From: Flavobacterium plurextorum
Lineage (GTDB): Bacteria; Bacteroidota; Bacteroidia; Flavobacteriales; Flavobacteriaceae
NCBI RefSeq assembly: GCF_002217395.1
Contig: NZ_MUHD01000029.1
Span: 62,001-126,000 of the forward strand
DNA: 64,000 bases
Direction: 5' to 3'
Part shown: piece by piece, positions 41,826 to 51,658 of the stretch
Numbering within the stretch: the stretch's first letter is position 1
How the letters are laid out: each line of letters starts with the position of its first letter
Program-made: the position numbers and the translations under genes
The notes under the pieces: model-generated
What the model was told of the DNA's origin: nothing
What the model saw: only the letters and a program-made list of their open reading frames with translations
Databases searched by the model: none

Positions 41826-43079
41826 ATGGCATTAAGGCGAGTTGTTGTAACAGGATTAGGTGCACTTACTCCTATCGGGAATAATATCCAGGAATATTGG
41901 AATGCACTTGTGAATGGGGTTAGCGGAGCGGCTCCTATAACATATTATGATACAGAAAAGCATAAAACGAAATTTGCCTGTGAAGTAAAAAACTTCAATA
42001 TTGAAGATTTTATGGATCGTAAAGAATCTCGAAGATTAGATAAATTTGCTCAATATGCTGTTGCTGCTAGTGACGAGGCTATTAAAGATGCCGGACTTAC
42101 TAATGATAATATCGACAAACAAAGAGTTGGTGTTATTTGGGGAGCAGGAATTGGAGGTTTAGAGACTTTTCAAGATGAAGTAATTTATTATGCTAAAGGT
42201 GACGGAACTCCAAAATTCAATCCGTTTTTTATTCCAAAAATGATTGCCGATATCGCTCCTGCGCATATTTCTATGCGTAATGGGTATATGGGACCAAATT
42301 ATACTACTGTTTCTGCATGTGCATCTTCTGCAAATGCATTAATCGATGCTTTTAATTACATTCGTTTAGGAATGTGTGATGTTATTGTATCAGGTGGTTC
42401 TGAAGCTGCTGTTACCATTGCTGGTATGGGGGGGTTTAGTTCAATGCACGCTTTGTCTACAAGAAACGAAAGTCCAGAAACGGCTTCAAGACCTTTTGAC
42501 GCAACTAGAGATGGTTTTGTGTTAGGAGAAGGAGCAGGAGCTTTAGTTCTTGAAGATTACGAACATGCAAAAGCCAGAGGAGCAAAAATTTATTGCGAAA
42601 TTGGCGGAGGCGGAATGTCATCTGATGCTTATCACTTAACTGCACCACATCCGGAAGGAATTGGAGTTATTGCAGTTATGAAAAATACGTTAAGAGATGC
42701 AGGAATGAATCCAGAAGATGTTGATCATATCAATACTCACGGAACTTCTACTCCATTAGGAGATGTTGCTGAATTAAAAGCGATCAGCGCTGTATTTGGT
42801 GAGCATGCAAAAAACATCAATATCAACTCAACGAAATCAATGACAGGACATTTACTTGGTGCTGCTGGAGCTATTGAAGCAATCGCTTCAATTTTAGCAA
42901 TGCAACATGGTATTGTTCCTCCAACAATTAACCATACTGTGGTTGACGAAAACATTGATCCATCATTGAATCTTACTTTAAACAAACCTCAAAAAAGAGA
43001 AGTAAATGTTGCTATGAGTAACACTTTTGGTTTTGGCGGACACAATGCTTGTGTATTGTTTAAAAAATTAGTTGACTAA
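41826..43079 (+). CDS. fabF: Beta-ketoacyl-ACP synthase II
   Basis: 417 residues. Condensing enzyme: catalytic Cys in TVSACASSANALIDAF (near 165), the two His in HINTHGTSTPLGD and STKSMTGHLLGAAGAIEA, and the C-terminal NTFGFGGHNACVLF. Elongates acyl-ACP with malonyl-ACP. Separated from acpP by a hairpin and followed by rnc after 9 bp. Confidence 0.98.
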   Translation: MALRRVVVTGLGALTPIGNNIQEYWNALVNGVSGAAPITYYDTEKHKTKFACEVKNFNIEDFMDRKESRRLDKFAQYAVAASDEAIKDAGLTNDNIDKQRVGVIWGAGIGGLETFQDEVIYYAKGDGTPKFNPFFIPKMIADIAPAHISMRNGYMGPNYTTVSACASSANALIDAFNYIRLGMCDVIVSGGSEAAVTIAGMGGFSSMHALSTRNESPETASRPFDATRDGFVLGEGAGALVLEDYEHAKARGAKIYCEIGGGGMSSDAYHLTAPHPEGIGVIAVMKNTLRDAGMNPEDVDHINTHGTSTPLGDVAELKAISAVFGEHAKNININSTKSMTGHLLGAAGAIEAIASILAMQHGIVPPTINHTVVDENIDPSLNLTLNKPQKREVNVAMSNTFGFGGHNACVLFKKLVD

Positions 43080-43088
43080 TTTTCGTAT

Positions 43089-43829
43089 ATGAATATTATC
43101 AAAAAAATATTTTCTAAATCCCGTTCTCTAGAAGACGGGATTTTTTTTGACACTATTCAAAAAATAGTTGGTTTTCAGCCTGTTACAATCGGTTTTTATA
43201 AGAAAGCGTTTACGCATAGATCTTCAAATAAATTAGATGAATCAGGAAATCCGATTAATTATGAACGTTTAGAATTTCTAGGAGATGCTATGTTAAGTGC
43301 CGTAATTGCAGCACATTTATTTAATAAAGCACCAAATGGAGATGAAGGGTATTTGACTAAAATGCGTTCTAAAATCGTGAGCCGAGAGCACTTGAATGAA
43401 TTAGGTAAAGATCTGAATCTAGTACAATTTGTTGAAAGCAAAGTACCTGTGCAGCATTTTGGAGAGAACATTCACGGAAACATTTTTGAATCGTTGGTTG
43501 GTGCAATATATTTGGATAAAGGATATTCGTATTGCGAGAGATTTATTCAAAAAAGAGTAATTACTCCTTATGTCGATATTGCTCGATTAGAAGGAAAAGT
43601 AATTAGTTATAAAAGCTTAGTTATTGAATGGTGTCAGAAAGAAAAGAGAATCTTTCATTACGACATTTTTGAAGATAATGGTATTGACGGACAACGCTTG
43701 TTTGGTGTCAAATTAAGCATTGATGATAAAGTAATCGCAAGAGCGCGAGCAACTTCAAAAAAGAAAGCAGAAGAGAAAGCTTCCCAAAGAGCCTATTTTG
43801 CATTTCAAGAAAAAATTGACAAGAAATGA
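43089..43829 (+). CDS. rnc: Ribonuclease III
   Basis: 246 residues: nuclease domain with signature NYERLEFLGDAMLSAVIAAHLF (abbreviated here as NYERLEFLGDAML, ~60-72) and later Glu in HGNIFESLVGAIYLDKGY, then a double-stranded-RNA-binding domain (~175-243). Processes rRNA precursors and structured RNAs. 9 bp after fabF, so co-transcribed. It could process the small-RNA array described at 33.1-33.5 kb, but that is conjecture. Confidence 0.97.
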   Translation: MNIIKKIFSKSRSLEDGIFFDTIQKIVGFQPVTIGFYKKAFTHRSSNKLDESGNPINYERLEFLGDAMLSAVIAAHLFNKAPNGDEGYLTKMRSKIVSREHLNELGKDLNLVQFVESKVPVQHFGENIHGNIFESLVGAIYLDKGYSYCERFIQKRVITPYVDIARLEGKVISYKSLVIEWCQKEKRIFHYDIFEDNGIDGQRLFGVKLSIDDKVIARARATSKKKAEEKASQRAYFAFQEKIDKK

Positions 43830-43954
43830 TTACAAAGTCGCTGTAGTTTTCTTAAAGCTAAATCGTTTTCGTTTATAAATTAACAAAAACAAGCGACACA
43901 TAAGTATAGATGCTCCGATAGAAGTAGTATATTTACAACTTGATTTTTCATGAC

Positions 43955-44443
43955 ATGGCTATTCATAGATTGGATTTAGACGAATTTGACGAAATTGATT
44001 ATTATTTAATGGCTATTCATACTTCATTAGAAGATTATAGATTGGCTTATTTTATCAATAAAAACCTTCCGATTAACTTAAGTAAGAGCAAAAACGAGAT
44101 CCATGCTCAAACTAAAGAAGGCGAGGCAAATTTTTCGAGATTTTATTATTATGATTCTGAAAAGGCTGTTTCATGGAATTTGATTCAGAATAAAAATGAG
44201 ATCATTTCTGTGAGTTCAAATGATTTTCAGAATTTGTTTTCTAATGAAACAAGTGAGGTTTCTACGACAATTCATTTACTTCCTGAATTCAAGAAAGTAG
44301 ATTTTTTCCTGAAAATTGAGAACAGCGAAGAGGCTGTCGATTTTTCAGAAATTCAACAACATTTAAACTCAATAGAAAGTATTGCAGCAGTTTATGCTGT
44401 GGATACCAATAAAATAAAATCAAAAAACAATCTAATTTTTTAA
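43955..44443 (+). CDS. IPExxxVDY family protein
   Basis: 162 residues from ATG 43955 (a TTG at 43940 is less likely). Carries LLPEFKKVDFFLKIE, a variant of the IPExxxVDY motif that names this Bacteroidota family. Soluble; function unknown. The gene is regularly found between rnc and pyk in Flavobacteriia, and here pyk starts 5 bp after its stop, implying co-expression. Confidence 0.85.
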   Translation: MAIHRLDLDEFDEIDYYLMAIHTSLEDYRLAYFINKNLPINLSKSKNEIHAQTKEGEANFSRFYYYDSEKAVSWNLIQNKNEIISVSSNDFQNLFSNETSEVSTTIHLLPEFKKVDFFLKIENSEEAVDFSEIQQHLNSIESIAAVYAVDTNKIKSKNNLIF

Positions 44444-44448
44444 AAAAA

Positions 44449-45882
44449 ATGTTAACAAATAAGAAAACCAAAATTGTTGCTACACTTGGGCCTGCATGTA
44501 GTACAAGAGAGATTATCAAGGATATGATCGATGCAGGGGTTAATGTGTTTAGAATCAATTTTTCGCATGCTGATTACGAAGGAGTAAAAGAGAAGATTAA
44601 TATTATTAGAGGACTTAACGAAGAGTTTGGTTATACAACAGCAATTCTTGGAGACTTGCAAGGACCAAAACTTAGAGTAGGTGTAATGGAAGAAGGAACT
44701 GTTGTACACGATGGTGACGAAATTACTTTCACTACAGCAGAAGATATTATCGGAAATGCAAAAAAAGCATTCATGAAATATCAAAATTTTCCAAATGATG
44801 TAAATGTTGGAGAGCGTATTTTGCTTGATGATGGGAAACTTATTTTCGAAATTGTTTCTACAGATAAAAAAACAGAAGTAGTTGCTAAAGTAATTCAAGG
44901 TGGAGAATTAAAATCTAAAAAAGGAGTTAATCTTCCAAACACAAAAATTTCTTTACCAGCTTTAACTGAAAAAGATATCGCTGATGCGATTTTTGCAATT
45001 GAGCAAAAAGTAGACTGGATCGCACTTTCATTCGTGAAAACACCACGTGATTTACAAGATTTACAAGACTTAATCGCGAAACATTCAGAAGTTAAAATTC
45101 CAATTATTGCTAAAATTGAAATGCCGGAAGCTCTTGAGAACATGGATAAAATTGTAGCATATTGCGATGGATTAATGGTTGCACGCGGGGATCTAGGAGT
45201 TGAACTTCCTGCTCACGAAGTGCCATTAGTTCAAAAAGATTTAATTCGCAGAGCTAAAACAGCTAGAATTCCTGTTATCGTTGCAACACAAATGATGGAA
45301 ACAATGATTACAAGTTTAACACCAACAAGAGCAGAAGTAAACGATGTTGCTAACTCAGTAATGGATGGTGCAGATGCTGTAATGTTGTCTGGAGAAACTG
45401 CAACAGGAAATTACCCAGTTCAGGTAATTCAAAGAATGACTCAAATTTGTGAAGCTGTAGAAAATTCAGAACTTATTCACGTTCCACAAAATACACCTCA
45501 AATCAAAACAAAACGTTTCGTTACTAAAACAGTTTGTCATCAAGCGGCTTTATTAGCAAATGAAATTGAGGCAAAAGCAATTTGTACTTTAACAAACAGT
45601 GGTTATACAGCTTTCCAGATTTCGGCTTGGAGACCTTCAACTGCTCACATTTTAGTATTTACTTCAAACAGAAGAATCTTAACCCAATTGAATTTATTAT
45701 GGGGAGTTAAATCATTCTTTTATGATAACGAAGAGAGTACAGATGATACAGTTACAGACGTAAATCAAATCGCTGTTGAAAAAGGATATGCTGCAAAAGG
45801 TGATTATTTGATTAATCTTGCTGCTATGCCAATTAAAGACAAAGGAATGGTTAACACCATGAGAGTTTCTGAAATCGAATAG
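44449..45882 (+). CDS. pyk: Pyruvate kinase
   Basis: 477 residues, typical length. Converts PEP and ADP to pyruvate and ATP. Landmarks: TKIVATLGPACSTREI, NFSHADYEGV, catalytic-Lys region IPIIAKIEMPEALENMD, MVARGDLGVELPAHEVP and MLSGETATGNYPV. The C-terminal allosteric domain is shortened, as in other short bacterial forms. A terminator follows at 45909. Confidence 0.97.
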   Translation: MLTNKKTKIVATLGPACSTREIIKDMIDAGVNVFRINFSHADYEGVKEKINIIRGLNEEFGYTTAILGDLQGPKLRVGVMEEGTVVHDGDEITFTTAEDIIGNAKKAFMKYQNFPNDVNVGERILLDDGKLIFEIVSTDKKTEVVAKVIQGGELKSKKGVNLPNTKISLPALTEKDIADAIFAIEQKVDWIALSFVKTPRDLQDLQDLIAKHSEVKIPIIAKIEMPEALENMDKIVAYCDGLMVARGDLGVELPAHEVPLVQKDLIRRAKTARIPVIVATQMMETMITSLTPTRAEVNDVANSVMDGADAVMLSGETATGNYPVQVIQRMTQICEAVENSELIHVPQNTPQIKTKRFVTKTVCHQAALLANEIEAKAICTLTNSGYTAFQISAWRPSTAHILVFTSNRRILTQLNLLWGVKSFFYDNEESTDDTVTDVNQIAVEKGYAAKGDYLINLAAMPIKDKGMVNTMRVSEIE

Positions 45883-46547
45883 TTTTTTAAAACATACTAT
45901 ATACAATTAAGCCATCATTTTGATGGCTTTTTTTTGCGCAAAATTTTCTGATTCGTAGTTTTTTAGAATATTAAATCAGGAAAAAGGCAATTTTTAGCAA
46001 GGATTTATCTTTTAAAATTAAAGTTATAACTGTCAGTAAATTAAGTAAATGAAGTTTTTTCTTTCAGATTGATGTTGCAAAATAGACCAGTTGAACTGAA
46101 AATAGTTACTTTTTTGGCGAAATCAACTTAGAATTTATATTATTTCAAAGTTACTTAATCTAAAAACGCATGAAATTTAGGCTCTTTTTTTTGAGACTGA
46201 TTTAAAAGAATGACATTCTAACAGCTTCATTATACACTTTTTTGGAAGTTGCAATCTATAACTTGAAACAAATAGTAGCAGATTAAAACAGTTTTGATGT
46301 TGCAAGTTATAAAATGAAACGAAGTAAAACCGTACAAACACAAACATCTCGTGTTTTATTGCATAAATTTGAAATGCTTAAAAAAAAGTTAAAAAATTAT
46401 TGTTGCAAATTCCCCCACTCGCAATAATTTAAAAAACTTGACTTACACTAATAAACATATTTTTTTCTGATTAATTTTTATAAATAATTTTTGTACGAAT
46501 TTATTTAATCTTCTTGACAAGCATAATTATTAACGAATTCAATTACC
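45883..46547. other. AT-rich intergenic region upstream of the sulfatase cluster
   Basis: 665 bp. Terminator of pyk at 45909-45936 (aagccatca-tttt-gatggctt plus T-run). Inverted words tataacttg (46257-46265) and caagttata (46303-46311) form a weak hairpin. No ORF and no convincing consensus promoter seen. Confidence 0.6.
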
Positions 46548-48233
46548 ATGAAACAAATCAAGTTTAAAAGTCAATTTAAAAATGCAATGACATTGTTTGC
46601 ATTTACATGCTTTGCAGCAGCTCAGATGAGTGCTCAAAGCAGTAAAAAGCCCAACATTTTGGTACTTTGGGGCGATGATATTGGTACTACTAATATTAGT
46701 GCCTACAGCGACGGATTAATGGGGTACACAACTCCTAATATCGATAAACTAGCAAATGAAGGAATTCGCTTTCTTCATTATTATGGAGAACAAAGCTGTA
46801 CTGCAGGACGTGCTGCTTTCTTAACAGGACAACATGGTCTTAGAACAGGACTGACTAAAGTTGGTTTTCCGGGAGCTCCAATGGGTATGAGCCAATTAGA
46901 TCCGTCAGTTGGAGGTATTATGAAAAGTCTGGGTTACTCTACTGGACAGTTTGGGAAAAATCACGTAGGGGATCGTAATGAAAGTTTACCAACTGTAAAC
47001 GGTTTCGATGAATTTTATGGAAATCTGTATCACTTAAATGCGGAGGAAGAACCAGAATTGCCTGATTATCCTAAAGATCCAGAATATTTGAAAAAATTTG
47101 GTCCAAGAGGAGTTTTAAAATGTACAGCAACAAATGTTGATGATGCCACTACAGATCCTCGCTTTGGAAGAGTTGGAAAACAAAGAATTGAAGATACAGG
47201 ACCTCTTACTAAAAAGAGAATGGAAACTGTTGACGATGAAACTTCTGCAGCAGCAATCGATTTTATTAAAAGACAAAATGCGGCAGGTAAGCCATTTTTC
47301 TGCTGGTTTAATGCTACCCGTATGCATCTTCGCACACACGTAAGAGCAGAACATAGAGGAAGATACACTCATGGAGATAGTGAATATATTGACGGAATGA
47401 TTGAACATGATGAAACTATCGGAAGTATTTTGAAAGCATTAGATGATTTAGGAATTGCTGATAATACTATTGTAGTGTATTCAACAGATAACGGACCACA
47501 TATGAATACATGGCCTGATGGAGCTATGACACCATTCCGCTCAGAAAAAAATACCAACTGGGAGGGAGCTTTCCGTGTGCCATGTATTGTTCGCTGGCCA
47601 GGAGTAATTAAACCAGGTCAAATTACAAATGAGTTAATGAGTCATAACGACTGGATACCAACTTTTGCCTCAATTGCAGGAGAGCCAGATATCGTTAACA
47701 AACTTTTGAAAGGATACAATGCAAACGGAAAAACTTATAAAGTGCATCTAGATGGTTTTGATCAAAGTAATTTTTTACGTGGTAAATCAGCAAAAAGTGC
47801 AAGAGACAAATTCTTTTATACAGATGATGATGGTCTTTTGGTAGGTTTAAGAGAAGGTGATTATAAATATGTTTTTGCTGAACAACGTTTGGGCGGTACA
47901 ATGGGAGTTTGGGCAGAGCCTTTTACAAAACTGCGTTTACAAAAAATATTCAATTTGTATCAGGATCCTTTCGAAAGAGCCGATATAACATCGAATACAT
48001 TTTGGGACTGGCAGTTGAATCACGTTGGGTCAATATATGGGGCATTACAAGATGTAGTTGCATTTGCAGAAACGTTTAAAGAATATCCTCCAAGATCAAT
48101 TCCGCCAAGTTTCTCTGCTTATACGATTATGGAAGAGGCTATGAAAGATATTAAGGCTCAAAAATACATTGAGAAAAATGTTCTTCCTAAAGTAAAAGAA
48201 GAAGCTGAAGCCACATCCAAAAAGAAAAAGTAA
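46548..48233 (+). CDS. Secreted sulfatase (arylsulfatase family)
   Basis: 561 residues with a Sec signal (FAFTCFAAAQMSAQS). Type I sulfatase: metal site NILVLWGDDIGTTN, and the formylglycine motif CTAGR in GEQSCTAGRAAFLTGQ (Cys about residue 85), with Ala in place of the usual Pro, a known variant. STDNGPHMNTWPDG supplies further metal ligands. Needs a formylglycine-generating enzyme, not in this window. It heads a same-strand cluster of envelope proteins. Substrate unknown; no polysaccharide-utilization SusC/D pair is adjacent. Confidence 0.92.
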   Translation: MKQIKFKSQFKNAMTLFAFTCFAAAQMSAQSSKKPNILVLWGDDIGTTNISAYSDGLMGYTTPNIDKLANEGIRFLHYYGEQSCTAGRAAFLTGQHGLRTGLTKVGFPGAPMGMSQLDPSVGGIMKSLGYSTGQFGKNHVGDRNESLPTVNGFDEFYGNLYHLNAEEEPELPDYPKDPEYLKKFGPRGVLKCTATNVDDATTDPRFGRVGKQRIEDTGPLTKKRMETVDDETSAAAIDFIKRQNAAGKPFFCWFNATRMHLRTHVRAEHRGRYTHGDSEYIDGMIEHDETIGSILKALDDLGIADNTIVVYSTDNGPHMNTWPDGAMTPFRSEKNTNWEGAFRVPCIVRWPGVIKPGQITNELMSHNDWIPTFASIAGEPDIVNKLLKGYNANGKTYKVHLDGFDQSNFLRGKSAKSARDKFFYTDDDGLLVGLREGDYKYVFAEQRLGGTMGVWAEPFTKLRLQKIFNLYQDPFERADITSNTFWDWQLNHVGSIYGALQDVVAFAETFKEYPPRSIPPSFSAYTIMEEAMKDIKAQKYIEKNVLPKVKEEAEATSKKKK

Positions 48234-48301
48234 AGTAATAATCTTAAGTAAAGCCTGAGTTATTGGTATAATTTGGGCTTTACTATTTAATGACTCACAT
48301 T

Positions 48302-49321
48302 ATGTATAGAAAATTATATCTCACAGCTCTGTTTTTATTTTTGTTTGTTTCTTGTAAAAATAAATCAGAAGAAAATACAACTGTAAATTCAAAAGAGAAT
48401 ACAGAAACAGTTGCTACAAGCGGTGATCCACTGCCAAGCTGGAACGACGGAACTTTAAAAAAAGATATTATTGCTTATGTTGAAAAAGTAACTAAAGAAG
48501 GAAGTCCAGATTTTATTCCGATAGAAAATAGAATAGCCACTTTTGATAACGACGGAACACTTTGGGCTGAAAAGCCTTATGTTCAGGAATTATTTGCTTT
48601 TTATCGCGTAAAAAAAATGGTTGAAGCTAATCCGGCTTTAGCGCAAAAACAGCCTTTTAAAGCTGTAGTGGAAAAAGATAAAAGTTATTTTGAAAAAGGT
48701 GGAGATAAGGCTCTTATTGAGTTAGTTGCTGCAACTCATACTGGCATGACAGAAGATGAGTTTGAAGCATCAACAAAAGATTTTTTTGCTGGCGCCCAAT
48801 ATCCTGGTAAAAATGTTCCGCTAAAACAAATCAGATACCAGCCTCAATTGGAGCTTTTGAATTATTTGCGTGCAAATGGTTTCAAAACTTTCATTGTAAC
48901 TGGTGGAACGGTTGAAGTTGTTAGAGCAATATCTCAGGATTTTTATGGAATCCCAAAAGATCAAGTAGTTGGAACTTCTTTCAAATATAAATATGATGAC
49001 GCTAAAAATACAGTTTTAAGAGAACCAGCTTTAGATCATTTTAATGATAAAGAAGGAAAACCTGTCGGGATACAATTGCACATTGGTCAACGACCTGTTT
49101 TTGCCTGCGGAAATGAAGGCGGAGCCGGCGATCTTGCCATGCTTAGATATTCTTCAGGAAATAAATACCCATCTTTTCAATTAATTGTAAATCATAACGA
49201 TTCTATTAGAGAATACAATTATCAGGAAAAAGATAATTTGTCATTAAACACAGCTGCAAAATACAAATATCATGTAATAAGCATGAAAGACGATTGGAAA
49301 AAAGTATTTGCAGACAAATAA
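48302..49321 (+). CDS. HAD-superfamily hydrolase, lipoprotein
   Basis: 339 residues from ATG 48302 (48290 also in frame). Lipobox LFVSC (Cys near 19) makes it a membrane-anchored periplasmic HAD enzyme. HAD motif I ATFDNDGTLWAEKPY, motif II FIVTGGTVEVVRAI, and motif IV-like GNEGGAGDLAMLRY. Probable phosphatase. Lies 68 bp after the sulfatase and 17 bp before an outer-membrane channel gene. Confidence 0.88.
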   Translation: MYRKLYLTALFLFLFVSCKNKSEENTTVNSKENTETVATSGDPLPSWNDGTLKKDIIAYVEKVTKEGSPDFIPIENRIATFDNDGTLWAEKPYVQELFAFYRVKKMVEANPALAQKQPFKAVVEKDKSYFEKGGDKALIELVAATHTGMTEDEFEASTKDFFAGAQYPGKNVPLKQIRYQPQLELLNYLRANGFKTFIVTGGTVEVVRAISQDFYGIPKDQVVGTSFKYKYDDAKNTVLREPALDHFNDKEGKPVGIQLHIGQRPVFACGNEGGAGDLAMLRYSSGNKYPSFQLIVNHNDSIREYNYQEKDNLSLNTAAKYKYHVISMKDDWKKVFADK

Positions 49322-49338
49322 CTTCTAATTTAAATAGT

Positions 49339-50151
49339 ATGAAACGATTCAAATGGTTGTTTTTCAGCTTTGTTTTTTCTTTGGCTTACAATGGTGCAAA
49401 TGCCCAAGAAGCAGATAAACCGGGAGCAAGTGCGCAAGAAATTGCAGATAAACTGGCAAATCCTGTAGCAAGTCTTATTAGTGTGCCTTTGCAGAATAAT
49501 TTAAATTATGGCATTGGACCTTATAACGGATCAAAATATACTATAAATATACAGCCGGTAGTTCCTTTTAAATTAAATGAAAATTTAAATCTGATTACTC
49601 GTTATATACTTCCAGTTGTAGATCAAAGAGATATTACAGGAGAAAATACGCATCAGTTTGGATTGAGTGATGCAACTGTAACTGCTTTTTTTGCACCTAA
49701 AACGAAAGGAATTATTTTAGGATTTGGACCTGCTTTTTTGGTTCCCACTGCAACAGATAAATTTTTAGGCACAGAAAAATTTGGAGTTGGGCCGAGTGCT
49801 TTAGTTATGCATCAAGGCAAAGGACTTTCGGTGGGATTTATTGCCAATCAGATTTGGTCTGTGGCAGGAAATCAAGACAGAGCAGATTTTAATCAGTTTT
49901 ACACACAGATTTTTCTTTCACATAGTTATAAAAGTGGTGCAAGTTTAGGTGTTAATGCCGAAATAACTCAAAACTGGGAAGCCAATACCACATTAATAAC
50001 TTTAAATCCGTCTATTGGCGCCGTTACAAAAGTAGGAAAGCAAATGGTTCAATTTGCTGTTATGCCTTTAATTCCAATTGTAGGTCCTTCGTCAATTAAA
50101 CCAGATTGGGGATTAAGAGCTGTTGTGGCATTTGTTTTTCCCGGATCATAG
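49339..50151 (+). CDS. Outer-membrane channel-like protein (phenol MetA-pathway type)
   Basis: 270 residues from ATG 49339; signal peptide ending GANAQ. The mature protein is beta-rich (IGPYNGSKYTINIQPVVPF, LNLITRYILPVVDQ, and C-terminal WGLRAVVAFVFPGS), typical of transporter-like barrels of the MetA-pathway/neuromedin-U-like annotation group. Such barrels are thought to pass hydrophobic compounds. Follows the HAD gene by 17 bp. A second member of the type is at 56.8 kb. Confidence 0.75.
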   Translation: MKRFKWLFFSFVFSLAYNGANAQEADKPGASAQEIADKLANPVASLISVPLQNNLNYGIGPYNGSKYTINIQPVVPFKLNENLNLITRYILPVVDQRDITGENTHQFGLSDATVTAFFAPKTKGIILGFGPAFLVPTATDKFLGTEKFGVGPSALVMHQGKGLSVGFIANQIWSVAGNQDRADFNQFYTQIFLSHSYKSGASLGVNAEITQNWEANTTLITLNPSIGAVTKVGKQMVQFAVMPLIPIVGPSSIKPDWGLRAVVAFVFPGS

Positions 50152-50183
50152 AATATTTTTTTCTTCCATTAAAAAAACATATC

Positions 50184-51647
50184 ATGAAATTGAAAATTTT
50201 ATCTTTTGTACTAATTGCCTTTTTGATATCGTGCACAAAATCAACGACAAAAAATGAAGGAACAGCTTCGGTTTCAGAAGTTGGAACTAAGATTAAAATG
50301 GATGGCGAACTGCCTTCAAAAGAATCAATTCCGGAATTATTTGATGAAATGGATTTTCAGCAGGCCACTCAAACTTATTTGTGGGCATTGCCTATTGTGG
50401 CTTTCGCCGAGTGGCAGCAACAGCACTATCAAACATTCAAAGCAACAAGTAACGATCTTGTATTGTATAACACCTATCATGACAGATTAGGAATTTTAAC
50501 AGCAAATGCTACAACTCCATATGTCATGTCATTTATTGATTTAAAGGCAAATGGACCTACAGTTATCGAAATGCCGGCTGGACGTACTGCCGGAGGATTA
50601 GCTGATTTTTGGCAAAGAGAACAGGCTACAATTGGAGAAATGGGGCCAGATAAAGGAAAAGGCGGAAAATATGTTTTAGTACCGCCAACAATGAAAGATT
50701 TTAAAGCAGACGGATATTTTATAATTCCTTGCACGACTGTAAATATGTTTTTTGGTTTTAGAACTCTAGATCCAGATCCTAAAGTCACAGAGGCATTAGT
50801 AAAACAAGTAAAAATATATCCTTACGCTCAAAGAGCAAATCCAACACCAACAAAAATAGTGAGTCCGCCCGTCGATAAAAAATGGTACGGAATTCAGCCT
50901 TCTGGAATTAAATATTGGGAATGCCTTCATGCAATTTTGCAAAATGAACCAGTAGAAGAAAGGGATCGTTTTTTTATGGCTTGGCTTAGAAATCTTGGAA
51001 TAGAAAAAGGAAAACCTTTTGCTCCAGATGAACGTCAGAAGAAAATTTTGATTGCTGCTTCACAAAAGGGAGAGCAAATGGCAATGGCAAATTCTTTTAG
51101 TAAACGTTTTGCAGATGTAAAACATTGGCCAGATAAAAAATGGGATTATGTTATGATCATCAAAGATCCATCGCAGCATGCCGATAATTATGATGAGTTT
51201 TTTGAAAGAGCTTCTTATTTTTATGAAGCTGTTACCTATTCAAAAGCTATGATTACCAAAACACCAAATGTGGGTCAGGCGTATTTAGGTTCTTACTTTG
51301 ATAATGAAGGAAAATGGTTAGACGGAGGTAAAAATTACACTTTAAATGTTCCTGCAAATCCACCCGCAGTTAATTTTTGGTCTATTACCGTTTACGATTC
51401 TGCGACACGATGTTTGATTGATAATCCGCAGCAAAATGCTGATTTATCTTCTCGTAAGGATTTAATAAAAAATAGTGACGGCTCTGTAGATTTATATTTC
51501 GGACCAAAAGCTCCAGCAGGAAAAGAGAAGAACTGGGTTCAAACTTTACCAGGAAAACATTGGTTTACGTATATGCGTTTCTATGGTCCAACTACAGCGT
51601 ATTTTGATAAAAGCTGGAAAATGGATGATATTAAAGAAGTGAAATAA
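50184..51647 (+). CDS. DUF1254/DUF1214 lipoprotein
   Basis: 487 residues from ATG 50184, lipobox LIAFLISC (Cys17). DUF1254-like N-terminal half (FQQATQTYLWALPIVAFAEWQ; YHDRLGILTANATTPYV) and DUF1214-like C-terminal half (LNVPANPPAVNFWSITVYDS; DLYFGPKAPAGKEKNWVQT; WFTYMRFYGP). The family is widespread and uncharacterised. The gene starts 32 bp after the channel gene; the open frame upstream of the chosen start overlaps that gene and is discounted. Confidence 0.88.
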   Translation: MKLKILSFVLIAFLISCTKSTTKNEGTASVSEVGTKIKMDGELPSKESIPELFDEMDFQQATQTYLWALPIVAFAEWQQQHYQTFKATSNDLVLYNTYHDRLGILTANATTPYVMSFIDLKANGPTVIEMPAGRTAGGLADFWQREQATIGEMGPDKGKGGKYVLVPPTMKDFKADGYFIIPCTTVNMFFGFRTLDPDPKVTEALVKQVKIYPYAQRANPTPTKIVSPPVDKKWYGIQPSGIKYWECLHAILQNEPVEERDRFFMAWLRNLGIEKGKPFAPDERQKKILIAASQKGEQMAMANSFSKRFADVKHWPDKKWDYVMIIKDPSQHADNYDEFFERASYFYEAVTYSKAMITKTPNVGQAYLGSYFDNEGKWLDGGKNYTLNVPANPPAVNFWSITVYDSATRCLIDNPQQNADLSSRKDLIKNSDGSVDLYFGPKAPAGKEKNWVQTLPGKHWFTYMRFYGPTTAYFDKSWKMDDIKEVK

Positions 51648-51658
51648 AAATCATTCTT

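Noticed and set aside
44452..44898. 148-residue minus-strand ORF inside pyk
   Set aside because: Antisense to a clearly coding, conserved gene; composition typical of a reverse-frame shadow.
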